Assembly (NCBI RefSeq): GCF_947172395.1
Contig: NC_069099.1
Span: 12,095,740-12,159,739, forward strand
Direction of reading: 5' to 3'
Source of the DNA: Bicyclus anynana
Taxonomy: Eukaryota; Arthropoda; Insecta; Lepidoptera; Nymphalidae
DNA length: 64,000 nucleotides
In this document: one piece after another, positions 1 to 11,148 of the stretch
How the letters are laid out: the number at the start of each line of letters is the position of its first letter
How positions within the stretch are numbered: position 1 is the stretch's first letter
Translations under genes and position numbers: made by a program
Notes under the pieces: model-generated
Seen by the model: only the letters and a program-made list of their open reading frames with translations
Told to the model about the DNA's origin: nothing
Database searches by the model: none

Positions 1-437
1 CTCTGTAATTTTAGATTATGCGATGTGTCCACGAAAAAAGTAATTTTACCAAAATTTAGGAAAGTCAGTACATAAAAACAGCACTTTGAATAGGTATTAC
101 TGTTTTGCATAATTAATGAGCCGCAATGCGTTTGCACTTTGCAATGTAATTTTGTAAAACAAGTTGCACTAACAAGAAACCTTATTTCAGTTTTTGTAGA
201 AACAGCGCCATCTGTTGGCAAGCCGTTGAACTCGTAGAGTATACAGCGGCAGCGAGTCTACCTCAAACTTTGTTTGTTTCGTGGGGTTGAAGATAGATGG
301 CCCAGTATGTACTGTTATATGAACAATGATGATTATGCAAATGCCTTAATGAATATTTATTTAGTTACATCTTATTTGATTAATTCCTAAACGGGACTAG
401 AAAAAATACATTTGAAAAATAATAATTTTATTAAAGA
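1..437. other. AT-rich non-coding stretch with a CTCF-like site
   Basis: No gene or known repeat was recognised. The one notable item is AGCGCCATCTGTTGG at 204-218, one mismatch from the CTCF-type consensus; it is discussed as a finding. Confidence 0.5.
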
Positions 438-612
438 CTAGTGAACGCCCGCGACATTGTCAGCGTTGAATTCGTTTTTTACATATCCCGCGGGAAGTAT
501 ACATTTTTCCGGGATAAAAACCTATTTAGGTTGCTCAATAACCTCTATCGTCCAGTGAAGTCCCATTCAAATCGGTTTCAAAGATTAACCCAGACAAAAA
601 GATTAACAGATT
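438..612 (-). mobile_element. Helitron-like fragment, degraded
   Basis: Starts with a degraded form of the usual right end (TAGTGAACGCCCGCGAC, compare CTAGCGGACGCCCGCGAC) and carries the internal words ATCCCGCGGGAA and TTTTTCCGGGATAAAA seen in the other Helitron-like copies. The distal part (from about 530) belongs to a related subfamily with the phrase CATTCAAATCGGTTTC. A 61-codon open frame over it is accidental. No transposase or Rep/helicase is encoded. Confidence 0.55.
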
Positions 613-1113
613 CGAATGTATTTTAGATTCCTCTTCTATTTGTGAGCTAGACAATACATTGACATAATACAATGCACACTCGAATAATTAAATAATTAAA
701 ATACAGTCTACTAGTAATATACACAGGCTTCTACTTTTAAAAGAGTTATAACTTGTCGTTTTCTAACTATTACTTTTCATTTTTTTAAACTTTCCCTATA
801 GAATCAATACCGTAAAAAGGACGTACCTACTCGGAAGTGAATCGCACTTATCTTGTTTAACAGTTCGAACAAAACTAACGAGCCCTATTCTTTATATCGC
901 TGACTGTACTGCAGTGTTCGTGACAGCTCTTGGCTTCTAATTGAACGGTAGTTACGCGCGTCGGATGCTATTGTTAAAATTTGGCGGGAATACTCCACCA
1001 CGTAGAAATTTTCCAACCGGATGCATTGAGTTACGAGTGTGTTCACTAGTTTGGTTACAATTTCGTTTGATATGCGGTCGCGTGCTATGTTGCATCAAAG
1101 ACATCTAATGTTA
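613..1113. other. unassigned AT-rich stretch
   Basis: No ORF of note, RNA gene or recognised repeat. AT-rich with scattered short GC-richer patches. Confidence 0.5.
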
Positions 1114-1121
1114 GAACCCAC

Positions 1122-1278
1122 CAGTGGCGTGCACAAGGTTTTTAACTAGAGTATGCACTATAAGAAAAATATTAGAATATTCCTTGTCGAACTATGTATT
1201 CTGTGATCCAACATTATGTTTGTATCGAGTCCTTAGGGTAGGCAGCGTGTTTTTGCATTTATGAAGTGCACGTCACTG
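1122..1278. mobile_element. hAT-like MITE with TIRs and 8-bp TSD
   Basis: A 157-bp unit begins CAGTGGCGTGCACAAGG and ends with the inverted match GAAGTGCACGTCACTG. The flanking octamers GAACCCAC (1114-1121) and GAGCCCAT (1279-1286) agree at 6 of 8 positions, both differences being transitions, as expected for an old 8-bp duplication. CAGTGGCG-type ends with 8-bp TSDs are typical of the hAT superfamily. It has no coding capacity. Confidence 0.6.
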
Positions 1279-1344
1279 GAGCCCATGATGCATGTAGACT
1301 CTAGTTTCGCGAGGTTGTGAGATTTGGTTGGCCATTATGATAGT

Positions 1345-1410
1345 CAGTGGCGTGCACAAGGTTCTAAGCTAGGGTAGGCAACGTAGAAAATAGGAAATTC
1401 CCTCCAGTAC
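1345..1410 (+). mobile_element. second hAT-like MITE end, truncated
   Basis: CAGTGGCGTGCACAAGGTT at 1345-1363 repeats the left end of the element at 1122, followed by the shared phrase AGCTAGGGTAGGCA. No matching right end was found, so this is a 3'-truncated relative. Confidence 0.5.
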
Positions 1411-1784
1411 GAACACGATACGACGTGTACGATTTTTATTAGCTACAAACACCTAGCCTAATTATGAAATATATCCGCGGTACATTTAGTCTAACGTACA
1501 ACAGAGACGTAATGGAATATCGCTGTATGATATTTTAGCTGGGCTGGTTTCATTTATTAAGAGAAATGCGCCATATTTAAATATTAATGAAGATGAGAAG
1601 TTACATTTACAATTCCAGCTGTTTCAGCAAGGGCACTGTAAGTAGTAATTACAAATTGATGTTTATTATTTATTCATACAAAAAAGAGTACCTACTATCT
1701 CTGGATAGATTGTATTGTTTATGAAATGAGCATACGATATTATAGGTTTATTTTGTTAAATGAATAAATTGTCTTTATTTTGTA

Positions 1785-1955
1785 CTCGATGACGCCGCGC
1801 GGTTTCACCTGTTTTGTTCCCGTTCCCGTTGGAATACAGGGATAAAATTATAGCGTATAATATTCCTCCATAAATGGGCTATCTAACACTGAGTAGTTTC
1901 TGAGATTAGCGCGTTCAACCAAACAAACTCTTCAACTTTATAATATTAATATAGA
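1785..1955 (-). mobile_element. Helitron-like, CGCGCGGTTTCACC type
   Basis: Reads GATGACGCCGCGCGGTTTCACC then the CCCGTTCCCGT, AATGGGCTATCTAACAC, GAGATTAGCGCGTTCAA and TTTATAATATTA blocks also present at 11.5, 43.4, 43.6 and 46.0 kb. On the minus strand it would begin TCTATATTAATATTATAAAG. The 3' CTAG is decayed. Non-autonomous. Confidence 0.65.
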
Positions 1956-2578
1956 AATATAGAATATAGATATAGATTGTAAATGTTGAAGTGCGTTCGT
2001 TTGTTGCGGTTTCACGCCTAAACGACTTAACCAATTTTTAAAATTCTTTCCCCAATAAAACGTCACATTATCAGTAAGTAAGATAGAATATATAAATATC
2101 CCCATATTTCCGCAAAATCACAGAAGGTATCACTTTTACAATTCTAGCTACATGGATTAAGAAGTAGGAAAAGCAAATTATTAGCTTTACTTTAAATTTG
2201 ATTTAATTAATTGCTATTGACTTTATAATCACATTGTCTTTACAAAGTGTTGTACCAAAAGCGTTAACTTTTAGCGATCTCTGTTGTACCCAAGTCGTAC
2301 ATTACAAATGGCCGAATACATATTATATTGTAAATTTGTATATTCTCAGCAATATAAATAAATGAATAGCGTTAACAACTGGCTTTACAGGAAGTTGACG
2401 ATAGAAGTTAAATGTAATAAACAACTCTGCTACTAAAATCTTTACTAAAAATAGCTAAAATCTTAAAAGGGATTTTATATCTCGCCGGGTTCTATTATGT
2501 TACAAAATCTGCTTTAACAGGTAGATATTCGGAGATCAAAATTGCTACCTTTTGTGCACAGCGCTTAGCGTTCGTGAA
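1956..2578. other. unassigned stretch with degraded repeat traces
   Basis: Around 2003-2110 there are traces resembling Helitron-type internal sequence (ACCAATTTTTAAAATTCTTT). Nothing coding recognised. Confidence 0.4.
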
Positions 2579-3051
2579 GTTACGTAAAGTTAGCCACATA
2601 CAGGCCGATATACCCATGTGCTAACAGCGCTGCCGGCATGATGTCCAGTGAACTGAATAATAAAAAATTTATTAAAAAATACAACCGACTACAAAACCTA
2701 AAAACGTGCCCACTAAAAAGCGAAACATAACAACATATTATTATGTTCTACCTGCTGATTCGTTTGAAGACAGTGCTAAGCCGGTGTTGTGTTAATTAAA
2801 GCCGTTTCCGAAAGAACCACATGAAAAAGCACTGTCTAAAATACCTAAATATTTTTAATATTCTTACATAGCTTGAATTAAAATATCATCGTCTTACCAC
2901 CGGCTGCAAAATTTTCCGTTGAAAAAATTTTTGTTAAAGTCGAGCCGTCATTTGTATCGCGATCAACACACGACGAGTGTTACGGCCGTCATGCCAGCAG
3001 CGCTGCAGGCATGCCGATGTATTGGACCGTGGGTGGCTAGCATTACGCAAC
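2579..3051. mobile_element. unclassified TIR element, about 473 bp
   Basis: The left arm (about 2579-2645) and right arm (about 2985-3051) are imperfect inverted copies: GTTACGTAAAGTTAGCCA near the left end matches the inverse of TGGCTAGCATTACGCAAC near the right end, and both arms contain the GGCAGCGCTG / CAGCGCTGC core. The middle includes ACAACCGACTACAAAACC (about 2680), a phrase whose inverse recurs at 13.6 kb. An 85-codon frame at 2919-3176 overlaps the right arm and is not credible as a gene. Superfamily unknown. Confidence 0.45.
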
Positions 3052-3373
3052 CAGAATTCTACCGACCGACTTTCCTCTTCACCAACTTTTCTTTCAAAAC
3101 GAGTTGTAACAATCTTGTCTTAAGACATTTTCGAGAAACTTTTCCTTTTATGTTTCGTGGTTTCTTCTGCACTTAATACAAAACTTGTCCATCGGTATTG
3201 GAAATTCCAATTCTTTTCGGCAGACATTTAACTTTTGCAGAATGATTACGAAAGTAGGTTAATCGGTTAATAAGAGATGAATACTGGCACCTTTTGCCTT
3301 TAATCCCCTTTTTCCATTTTTAAACTTATTTGTTTTATTGGCTTTAAGTTAAAATAATAGTTTCTTTTTTCTT

Positions 3374-3636
3374 TAATCTTTACAAGTTAGCCTTTGACTA
3401 CTATCTCATCTAAGTAAGTGATGATGCAATTTGCATCTGCAAAAGCAAATAAGTGTGATTGCATCATCACTTACCATCAGGTTAAGATGGAAGTGGGATA
3501 ACTAGTTAGGAGGAGGATGAAAATCTACATCCCATTCGGTTTCTACACAACATCGTCCCGGAACGCTAAATCGTTTGGCGGTACGTCTTTGACGGTAGGG
3601 TGGTAACTGTAGCCACAGCGAAGCGTCACACCAGCC
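3374..3636 (-). mobile_element. SINE A, degraded copy
   Basis: Minus-strand SINE A body: the GTTTCTACAC, CGGAACGCTAAATCG, GGCGGTACGTCTTTG and TAGGGTGGTAACT blocks appear in the order expected for a reversed copy. The tRNA-like head is missing. The tail region is duplicated as an inverted repeat: GTGATGATGCAAT (3418-3430) and ATTGCATCATCAC (3458-3470). Confidence 0.7.
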
Positions 3637-3696
3637 AAAATAGTTAATGGCCGAGTTAAATGTTTTAATGATATACTTAGATACATTTTTACTTGT

Positions 3697-3732
<36 letters not shown>

Positions 3733-4075
3733 TAGCTGTATCCGTCCATTGCTAGACGTAGGCCTTTCCTAGAGCGTGCTACCACACACAATCCTCCGCC
3801 TTCCTCATCCAGCCACTTTCCACTACCTTTGTGATGTCATCGGACTATCTGGCTTAAGGGCGTCCAACACTGCTCTTAATGGTACGTGGTCTCCACTCCA
3901 GAACACGTCTGCCCCAGCGGCCATCTGTTCTGCGACAAACACCTATGACTCGCCCACTGCCACTTCTATTTGCTTCAGGGCTTCGTCGATTAAGTTCTCA
4001 TACGGATTTCCTCATTCTGGAGTTTATCCTACAGAGAGACTCCTAACATAGCCCCCTCCATAGCTCGACTTTCAA
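3697..4075 (-). mobile_element. RTE-type LINE 3' end, divergent
   Basis: An (ATC)n run at 3698-3732 is followed on the same strand by blocks parallel to the RTE ends elsewhere in the window (GTCCATTGCTAGACGTAGGCC, GTCCAACACTGCTCTTAATGG, CGCCCACTGCCACTTCTATTTG). Read on the minus strand this is the C-terminal coding end of an RTE-like ORF finishing in (GAT)n. It is frame-broken. A 91-codon plus-strand frame here is antisense to it. Confidence 0.7.
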
Positions 4076-4216
4076 TTTGTGAAGACTAACCTTCAGTGTC
4101 GGTCAGTGGCGAGACACTCGCTAAACACTATTGTCTTCAGGCTTTGGGGTATTGAAGATTGGAAGACGCAATTTCCCAAATGCTACCCAACTAAGCTGAA
4201 TTCTTGTGCACTTGTT

Positions 4217-4513
4217 TCATCAGTATCAACCCATATTCGGCTCACTGCTGAGCTCAAGTATCCTCTCAGAATGTGAGCTGTTAGGCCAATAATAGTCCAT
4301 TGATGGATTGGCAGTCTTTACACACGCAAAGAATTAAGAAAATTCTCTGGTATGTAGGTTTCCTCACGATGTTTTTCTATCACCATTTGAGACACGTGAT
4401 ATTAAATTCTTAAAATGCACACAATTGAAAAGTTGGAGGTGCATGCATTGGACCGGATTCGAATCCACAGCCTCCGGAATCGGAGGCAGAGGTCGTATCC
4501 ACTGGACGGTCAT
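4217..4513 (-). mobile_element. SINE B copy, nearly full length
   Basis: Reversed tRNA-derived SINE: from left to right the GAT-type tail, CATATTCGGCTCACTGCTGAG, AGAGAATT block, GAGACACGTGATAT, TTAAAATGCACAC and the tRNA-like head with GGATTCGAATCC as the inverse of a B box. Abuts the RTE end on its left. Confidence 0.85.
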
Positions 4514-4819
4514 ATGCACTTGTTTACTGGTTTAAAATATACGTATTTAAATTTAGGAATCCGCTCGCACTAAAACACTGATTTGATAAAGCATTACAGT
4601 TGTGATAGCTCTGAGCTGTTACACGCATTTGTAAATACACTGTGATACGTTTAGATAAACACGTTAACAAGTGGACAATCAAATCGAGAACCACAATCGC
4701 TAATGTGCCGTCATTCTCATTACTCATTCATGGTTTAATTATTTTAATGTAAATCCAATTGATCGCAACACAGCACGCATGCTAAACGACAATTTATTAT
4801 TTTAATTCCAGCATCACCC

Positions 4820-5352
4820 GCACGAGAATTTTTTTAACGGACGTTAAAAAAGCGTTCAAATACAACAAATGCATTCCCAAGTCAGCCGTGTTGCCCAGTG
4901 GATATGACCTTTGCCTCAGATTCCGGAGGGTGTGGGTTCGAATCCGGTCTAGGGCATGCACCTCCAACTTTTCAGTTGTGTGCATTTTAAGAAATTAAAT
5001 ATCACGTGTCTCAAGACGGTGAAGGAAAACATCGTGAGGAAACCTGCATACCAGAGAATTATCTTAATTCTCTGCGTGTGTCAAGTCTGCCAATCCGCAT
5101 TAGGCCAGCATGGTAGACTATTGGCCTAACCCCTCTCATTGTGAGAGGAGACTCAAGCTCAGCAGTGAGCCGATTATGGGTTGATGACGATTCCCAAGTA
5201 TAATTATATCCACACGACAACGTTTTTAAAACACGACGGTCTTTTTCGAGCAGTGTTGCATTTTCAGTTTTCAGCGTTGGAAATAGACCTTCAGTTAACT
5301 TCATGCTATATTTGAACATTTTTTTAACGTCCGTTAAAAAAACTCTCGTGCG
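4820..5352. mobile_element. MITE with TTTAACGGACGTTAAA TIRs, split by SINE B
   Basis: Ends are CGCACGAGAATTTTTTTAAC on the left and its inverse, ending CTCTCGTGCG, on the right. The host MITE would be about 216 bp without the SINE (4883-5189) and one TSD copy. A second copy lies at 36527-37127 and a right-end fragment at 41485-41518. Non-coding; superfamily not assigned. Confidence 0.75.
4883..5189 (+). mobile_element. SINE B, full length, with 10-bp TSD
   Basis: tRNA-like head (CCGTGTTGCCCAGTGGATAT, then B box GGTTCGAATCC), body with AACTTTTCAGTTGTGTGCAT, TATCACGTGTCTCAA, CATCGTGAGGAAACC and the AGTGAGCCGATTATGGGTTG tail. The direct repeat ATTCCCAAGT flanks it at 4873-4882 and 5190-5199. 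Resembles Metulj (Heliconius) as I remember it; transcription would be by RNA polymerase III from A/B boxes. Confidence 0.9.
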
Positions 5353-5691
5353 AATGGGGGCTTAATCCCGTATGAAATGGCAGGATTTACGGTCAGTGTA
5401 TTCGCATATTGTGTGACATCGCCTCCTGTGAGTTATTGGCTTATGCATGAGCGATCGGCATACGTTACATGTATTTTTTAATAGTTTTAATGTCATTTTT
5501 TACTTTTACGACTTTTGAATTTAATATCACTCTATTTTCAATAATCCATTGGGTCGATGTTCTCTTATAGGATATGTTATTTGGAACTTATACAGTTACA
5601 TCCGCCACGCCAAAGTGCTTAGGCTGGCTAAAGGTTTAATAAAGTTTAACGATAATACTAAAGCTAAATTACAGCTTTCTAGTAATAGTTT

Positions 5692-5991
5692 GACGGCCTC
5701 CGTGGAGCAGTGGTATGCGCGGTGGATTTACAAGACGGAGGTCCTGGGTTCGATCCCCGGCTGGGCAGATTGAGATTTTCTTAATTTGTCCAGGTCTGGC
5801 TGGTGGGAGGCTTCGGCCGTGGCTAGTTACCACCCTACCGGCAAAGACGTACCGCCAAGCGATTTAGCGTTCCGGTACGATGCCGTGTAGAAACCGAAAG
5901 GGGTGTGGATTTTCATCCTCCTCCTAACAAGTTAGCCCGCTTCCATCTTAGACTGCATCATCACATTTCATGAATAAAAAAAAAAAAAAAA
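5692..5991 (+). mobile_element. SINE A, full length
   Basis: tRNA-like head with an A-box-like GTGGAGCAGTGGTATG and a B box GGTTCGATCCC at 5747-5757. The body contains CTGGTGGGAGGCTTCGGCCG, TAGTTACCACCCTACCGGC, GACGTACCGCCAAGCGATTT and TAGAAACCGAAAGG, and the element ends in poly(A) at about 5975-5991. Not a functional tRNA gene: the head runs straight into the SINE body. Confidence 0.9.
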
Positions 5992-6360
5992 GTCTCTGCG
6001 CTAAGCCGCGGACGGATGGATGGACGAAACTATAAGGGTACCTTGTAGAATACGGAACCATAAAAACAGATTGTAATGGAATCCAATGTCTCTTCTCCGG
6101 TCTGTTATTTAAGCTTGTTTAGAATGAATAAAAGCTCGACATTTCACAGTCCGAACAAAGCCTCGATGACTCAAACCCAGGCTATCATGTTTCGAAGTTA
6201 CGGAAGTTTTTCAAAAAACCTTGCTTTACTGTATGATATCCACGAAGGTAGGCATCTCAATTTCGTATAATAATATGTCAACTAACATACGGCAAAGTTA
6301 GTGAGATAGCTTGCTGGCCATTAATAAAATAATCTGACAATGTACTTACTCGTACTTCAT
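5992..6360. other. unassigned, with short repeat-tail trace
   Basis: 5992-6066 (GGACGGATGGATGGACG and ATACGGAACCATAAAAA) resembles a common lepidopteran repeat tail. The remainder is unrecognised AT-rich DNA with no gene. Confidence 0.4.
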
Positions 6361-6572
6361 CATTCATCATCACTATTCGGCTCACGAGGGGTTAGGCCAA
6401 ATAGTCCACTACGCTGGCCCAATGCGGATTGGGAGACTTCACAAACGCAGAGAATTAAAAAAAAAACTCAGGTTTTCTCACGACGTTTTTCCTTCATCGT
6501 TTGAGACACGTATTTGAACCTACCCTCCGGAATCGGAGGCAGATGTCATATCCACTGGGCTATCACGGCTCT
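6361..6572 (-). mobile_element. SINE B, internally deleted
   Basis: Reversed SINE B: CACTATTCGGCTCACG, GAGGGGTTAGGCCAAATAG, CGCAGAGAATTAA, GTTTGAGACACG, then TCCGGAATCGGAGG and GGGCTATCACGGCTC of the head. The segment carrying the AACTTTTCAG block and B box is deleted. Confidence 0.8.
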
Positions 6573-7402
6573 TTTATACTCGTACTTATGTATAGGTATT
6601 TACCGGCAGTATCCGTCCAATAACAAAGTTTCAAGTTAACTGCGATCAATTGGATTAATAGTGTCTGCAATAGCCTTCCGGCAATTTATTTAATTGCATT
6701 TTATTTGGTTTACGTCTATAAATAAATGTTACCAAGGCTGTGTGTGTGTTCTAATAAATTGATAGTTAACATACAATGTTATGTATTGTTTTAGTATATT
6801 AAGGCAATTTAAATTGTAGTGTGTTGAAATTGTTTGTATTTATTGGTCATTCGTCATATAATATGTAACCATTGAAGAAACAATAAAATAATGAGCCTTA
6901 TCATCTGTTTGTACGCATTACGCTTTTAATATTTATAATTTTTATGTTAAGGGTTTTTATGTTAGGGAATTGGGGGTAACCTGTAATGCTGGTGTAAGTT
7001 TGAAATTAAAAAAAATTAAAAAATCAATAATTCTCCAAAACACTCATTATTTTTTTAATATGACGCTGCTTGCACCACCCAAGACTTACTCTGTATGATC
7101 TTTACTCTGTGTTCAGAGTATATCCAATTTGAAATTATAATAAGTTCTGTATTTTCATCCGAAGTTAGCGCATTGTGGGATCACGCATATGTTATAGTTA
7201 GCGAGCTGTGACCATTAGTGTTGTTAAAAGTTTTACATATGAGTACTATACGGGGCTTCTATTACTCACGTTTTATAGTTTAATTCAGTTTCCATGTAAC
7301 GTGTACCTACGCCATTTTATTTATGTAGTGGTAAATGTATTTTACGAGCTTTAAATGTGTACGTTATCCATAAATTTATAATAATTATAATAAACACTAT
7401 AA
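6573..7402. other. unassigned AT-rich stretch
   Basis: No ORF, RNA gene or repeat recognised. Very AT-rich. Confidence 0.5.
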
Positions 7403-7566
7403 ACACTAATAATATAAAGGCGAAAGTTTGTGATTTGGCTGAAATTTGGAATGGATATAGATTATTTCTGGATTAACATATAGGCTTTTTTTCGCGGATA
7501 AATCCGCGCCGGTGCCGCGGGATTTTCGAAAAACTAAATTCTACGTGGTAATAAAATAGTCCGCTA
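7403..7566 (+). mobile_element. Helitron-like, CCGCTAG type, shortened
   Basis: Begins near ACTAATAATATAAAGGCGAAA and ends GTCCGCTAG followed by T, with GATTTGGCTGAAATTTGGAATG and GGATTAACATATAGGCTTTT between. CTAG followed by T is the expected Helitron 3' junction. Non-autonomous. Confidence 0.65.
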
Positions 7567-9089
7567 GTAATAAAATAAATATATTAAAAACCTAGTTAAT
7601 AATCATTCATCATTTAGGTTGTATAAAAGTTCCTGGTTTTAATTTCTAGTGCAGCTAAAAACTTCGTTAAAAAACGTTATTTGTATTTTAAAAAATTCTA
7701 TGTAGGAGGATGTCACAGGTAACAGTTACTAACATGTAAAATTGCTCAATTCCAGTATATAATATTCCTTTTGCGTATAAATTCATTTTACCTTCCAAAA
7801 TGCAGTAAATTAAGAGATAAATTACATTTAGTATGCAGCATAAGTAACGTTTTATCTTGTACGCCACAGTGGTGCAAATTGTAATACCTAGTACAATATA
7901 TACACCTTTACTAGAGTACTGCAGCAGGAATATCTTTGGATACAATCTAAGGGTGTATCACACAAATGAATTTTAAACGCAGCGGTCAGCGCACATCGCA
8001 AAATGGTGATATGAATGCAGAAATGCTTCGGTATTCAATTCATATTTTAAATAATTCGAAATAGATCGACTTTTGTAATACCTATCTCTAAAATAAAGAC
8101 AAAGAGAGGCGAAATATTAAACATTTGCTTGTTGACATCACATCTTGATTTTGCACAGCAACAGTTTGTTGCGTTATGTCATGTTAGAAATCAAAAAGAT
8201 TTTATGTTAGGGGTTTCTAAAAATATTTACGCTGTGTTTTCTTGTCGTTATTACTGCAGTTCCAGTGTTAAACCTTTACCTCGATAGTACGCGAAGCACG
8301 CATAGACGCACCGCATACTAGTGTGAAGGTACCTTCATTCCTATCTCACTGTGATTTATCCAATCTGCATAATACATAATAACAATGTTTCTTTTGTTAT
8401 TTTTTAGATATTTTTTGCAACATTAAATAAAAATAATTAATTGTTTGCATTTTGAAAGTATAATTAATTAAAGAAAGAATCCTAAAAGCTTAGGTCGTGA
8501 ACCGTTTAGACATTTTTTCTCATCGTAAAGGATAATTTATTGAACATCGCATTAACCTTTATACAGGGTGTATGTTAAGTATTTACTCCATTCATTTGGC
8601 TTGAATATTCGACTTCAAAGTGTACGAGACTGTAATATCATTGTTGGGTGCTGATATTGCTTGCATAAAGCCTGAATACTCTAATTGTTGTTTATGTACA
8701 AAGGACGTTTACTTGCTCTTTACCCTTTGACGTATCGCCCGAGGCATCCGTCAGTGGAATTAATTGAACAAAACATTGAGGCTCGATATCAATTTTGTAT
8801 TATCCCACAGTATTTCTGATCTGATTGAACAAGGAATATTATAATGTTCATCACGTATTCTATCTATTCGTATTGTTATTTCATTCTGTGATTTTCAATT
8901 TTGTGGTTGATCGACATAGCTATCAGTAAAACTATATAAGTATACCTATTATGAATCAAAAGCACAAAAAAGTCAAAATACCAATAAAGTATAATTTTTG
9001 AGAACTTTCGGATTTTTAAATATTTTATGAAAATGGTCAGTTATCTACATTCCTTTCTTATTAACTGGGAAGTCTTATATTTTAATCAG
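7567..9089. other. unassigned AT-rich stretch of 1.5 kb
   Basis: No gene or repeat recognised. Short frames (e.g. 7688-7945 minus) have no family resemblance and biased AT-driven composition. Confidence 0.45.
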
Positions 9090-9418
9090 TGGGACATCTC
9101 TTAAGTGATGGCTTACATTATGATTATCGACGAGGGTACTGGGTTCGATCCCCGGCTGGGCCGATTGAGGTTTTCTTAATTAGTCCAGATCCAGTCCAGG
9201 TCCAGTCCAGTCCAGGTCCAGGTCAACCTACCGGCAAAGAGGTACCGCCAAGCGATTTAGAATTCCGGTACGTTGTCGTGTAGAAACTAAAAGGAAGAAA
9301 TTCACCTCCTAACAATTTAGCCCGATTCCATCATAGATTGCATCATCACTTACCATCAGGAGAGATTGTAGTTGTTGTAGGTTGAGTTGTAGGGCTAACT
9401 TATAAAGAACAAAAAAAA
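9090..9418 (+). mobile_element. SINE A with microsatellite expansion
   Basis: Degraded head, then GGGTTCGATCCCCGGCTGGG, a GTCCAG/GGTCCA expansion at 9182-9225 in place of the usual TGGTCCAGGTCTGG, then the CGGCAAAGAGGTACCGCCAA and GATTGCATCATCACTTACCA blocks and an A-rich tail. Confidence 0.8.
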
Positions 9419-9473
9419 TGGCGGTTGGTTCACATAATGGTGGTTACCATTTGCTTGGCTAGTCAAATATCAG

Positions 9474-9773
9474 TCATCATCATCATTATCAACCCATATT
9501 CGGCTCACTGCTAAGCTCAAGTCTCTCTCAGAATGAGAGGGGTTTGTCCAATAGCCAACCACCCACCCACCAACCAGATTGGCAGACTTCACCCACGCAA
9601 ACAATTAAGAAAAATCTCTGGTATGCAGGTTTCTTCACGATGTTTATCCTTCACTGTCTTGAGACACGTGATGTTTAAATTCTTAAAATGCACATAACTG
9701 AAAAGTTGGCGGTGCATGCCCCGGACCGGATTCGAACTCACACCCTCCGGAATCGCAGGAAGAGCTACCACTC
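9474..9773 (-). mobile_element. SINE B copy
   Basis: Reversed SINE B with a GAT-type tail at 9474-9492 and head at the right; the phrase ACCGGATTCGAACTCACACC covers the inverse B box. A small CACCCACC expansion near 9570 is private to this copy. Confidence 0.85.
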
Positions 9774-10362
9774 TAAAATAATTATAAAAATATAATTATT
9801 ACCTGCAAATAATATCCTTCACATCGAAACAGCAATGCTAGGCGAAGTATATTATAAGCATGGCCGTAGTATCGCAGCCAAGCTTCACAAAGAGTTACTA
9901 TGAAATATTATTATATACATACGGCTGCACCATAAAGTAGCTTTTAGCAAAATTTGTTTTACTCTGAACAGCACTTGTGTTCTTGTTGCTGGTTGTGACA
10001 GGCTATTAACTACTAGTGTTGTTATGTGCATGTAGTTTAGTAGCATAAGTTTCCTGTTTAGTTTGTTTAAAAATGAAAGAAAAAGTTAAATGAATAGATA
10101 GATTAATTGAGTTTTGCTATCTGGCGTAGCTGTTTTATATCTCTAGTTTGATTACATTTCCACCAGCTACACACAATCAAATTTAACGTTTAGTGTGTAT
10201 TGTGTTTAGGGGTGTAGGCAGTGAAAAAAATATCGATACCCCTAAATATATTTCGATATTTTTATCAAAGCACGTCCCTAAGCACGTTGCAGACTTGTTA
10301 CTACACTAACTATTGTATTTTCTAGAGAGTTTTGTTACAAACCATTATTACATTTTCAATAA
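9774..10362. other. unassigned AT-rich stretch
   Basis: No gene seen. ATATCGATACCCC and TTTCGATATTT near 10230-10262 contain CGATA words also present at the ends of the candidate element at 26960-28273. Confidence 0.4.
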
Positions 10363-10682
10363 GAACCGTGATAACCCAGTGTATATGTAGTCTACCTCCG
10401 ATTCTAGAGGGCGTAGGTTCGTATTCGGTACGGGGCTTGCACTTTCAACTTTTCAGTTATGTGCATTTTCAGAAATTAAATTTCACGTGTCAAACGGTCA
10501 AGGAAAAAACATCGTGAGGAAACCTGCATAGGTACCTGAGAATTTTCTTAATTCTCTACGTGTGTGTTGTCTGCTAATCCGCACTGGTCTAGCGTAGTGG
10601 ACTATTGGTCTAACCCTTTTCATGCTGTCCGGAAACTCGTACTCATCAGTGAGCCGAATATGGGTTGTTAATAATGATGATG
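10363..10682 (+). mobile_element. SINE B copy
   Basis: Head CCGTGATAACCCAGTGTATAT, degraded B box (GGTTCGTATTC), full body and a tail AGTGAGCCGAATATGGGTTG followed by ATAATGATGATG. Old by its substitutions. Confidence 0.85.
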
Positions 10683-10936
10683 TACAAAATAAATACGTGT
10701 CTTATTGCATTTAGTAAATAATATAATACGCGGTAGGAAAAGTTTCAGCTTTACGGAAAACTCCCTCAATAATATCTTAGGAAGCCCATTATTTAAATTG
10801 ATTACATCCCCTTTTGAATTGTAAAAGGTCTGTTGGTTGATAATCTACCACTGGTGCGGAATGTCGGTTCTTTTGTGAACAAAGATGAATTTATAAGGAG
10901 GTCCTTCAATAAACTTTATCAATTCTCATTTGTTTA

Positions 10937-11148
10937 TTTTATTTTTTATTCTTTTATAACCCTTGACTACAATCTCACCTGATGATGCAATCTAAGTTGG
11001 AAGCGGGCTAACTTGTTAGGAGTAGGATGAAAATCTACACCCCTTTCAGTTTCTATACGACATCGTACCGGAACGCTAAATCGCTTGGCTGTACATCTTT
11101 GCCAGTAGGGTGGTAACTAGCCACGGCTGAAGCCTCCCACCAGTCAAA
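10937..11148 (-). mobile_element. SINE A, headless
   Basis: Reversed SINE A from a TTTATTCTTT-type tail through CATCTTTGCCAGTAGGGTGG to AGCCTCCCACCAGTC. The tRNA-like head is absent, consistent with 5' truncation during target-primed reverse transcription. Confidence 0.8.

Noticed and set aside
2919..3176. 85-codon open frame
   Set aside because: It overlaps the right arm of a TIR element, has no family resemblance and no coding context.
5692..5766. tRNA-like sequences with good B boxes (also 47605-47680, 4883-4960, 58857-58930)
   Set aside because: They run directly into SINE bodies without a closing acceptor stem, so they are SINE heads and not tRNA genes.
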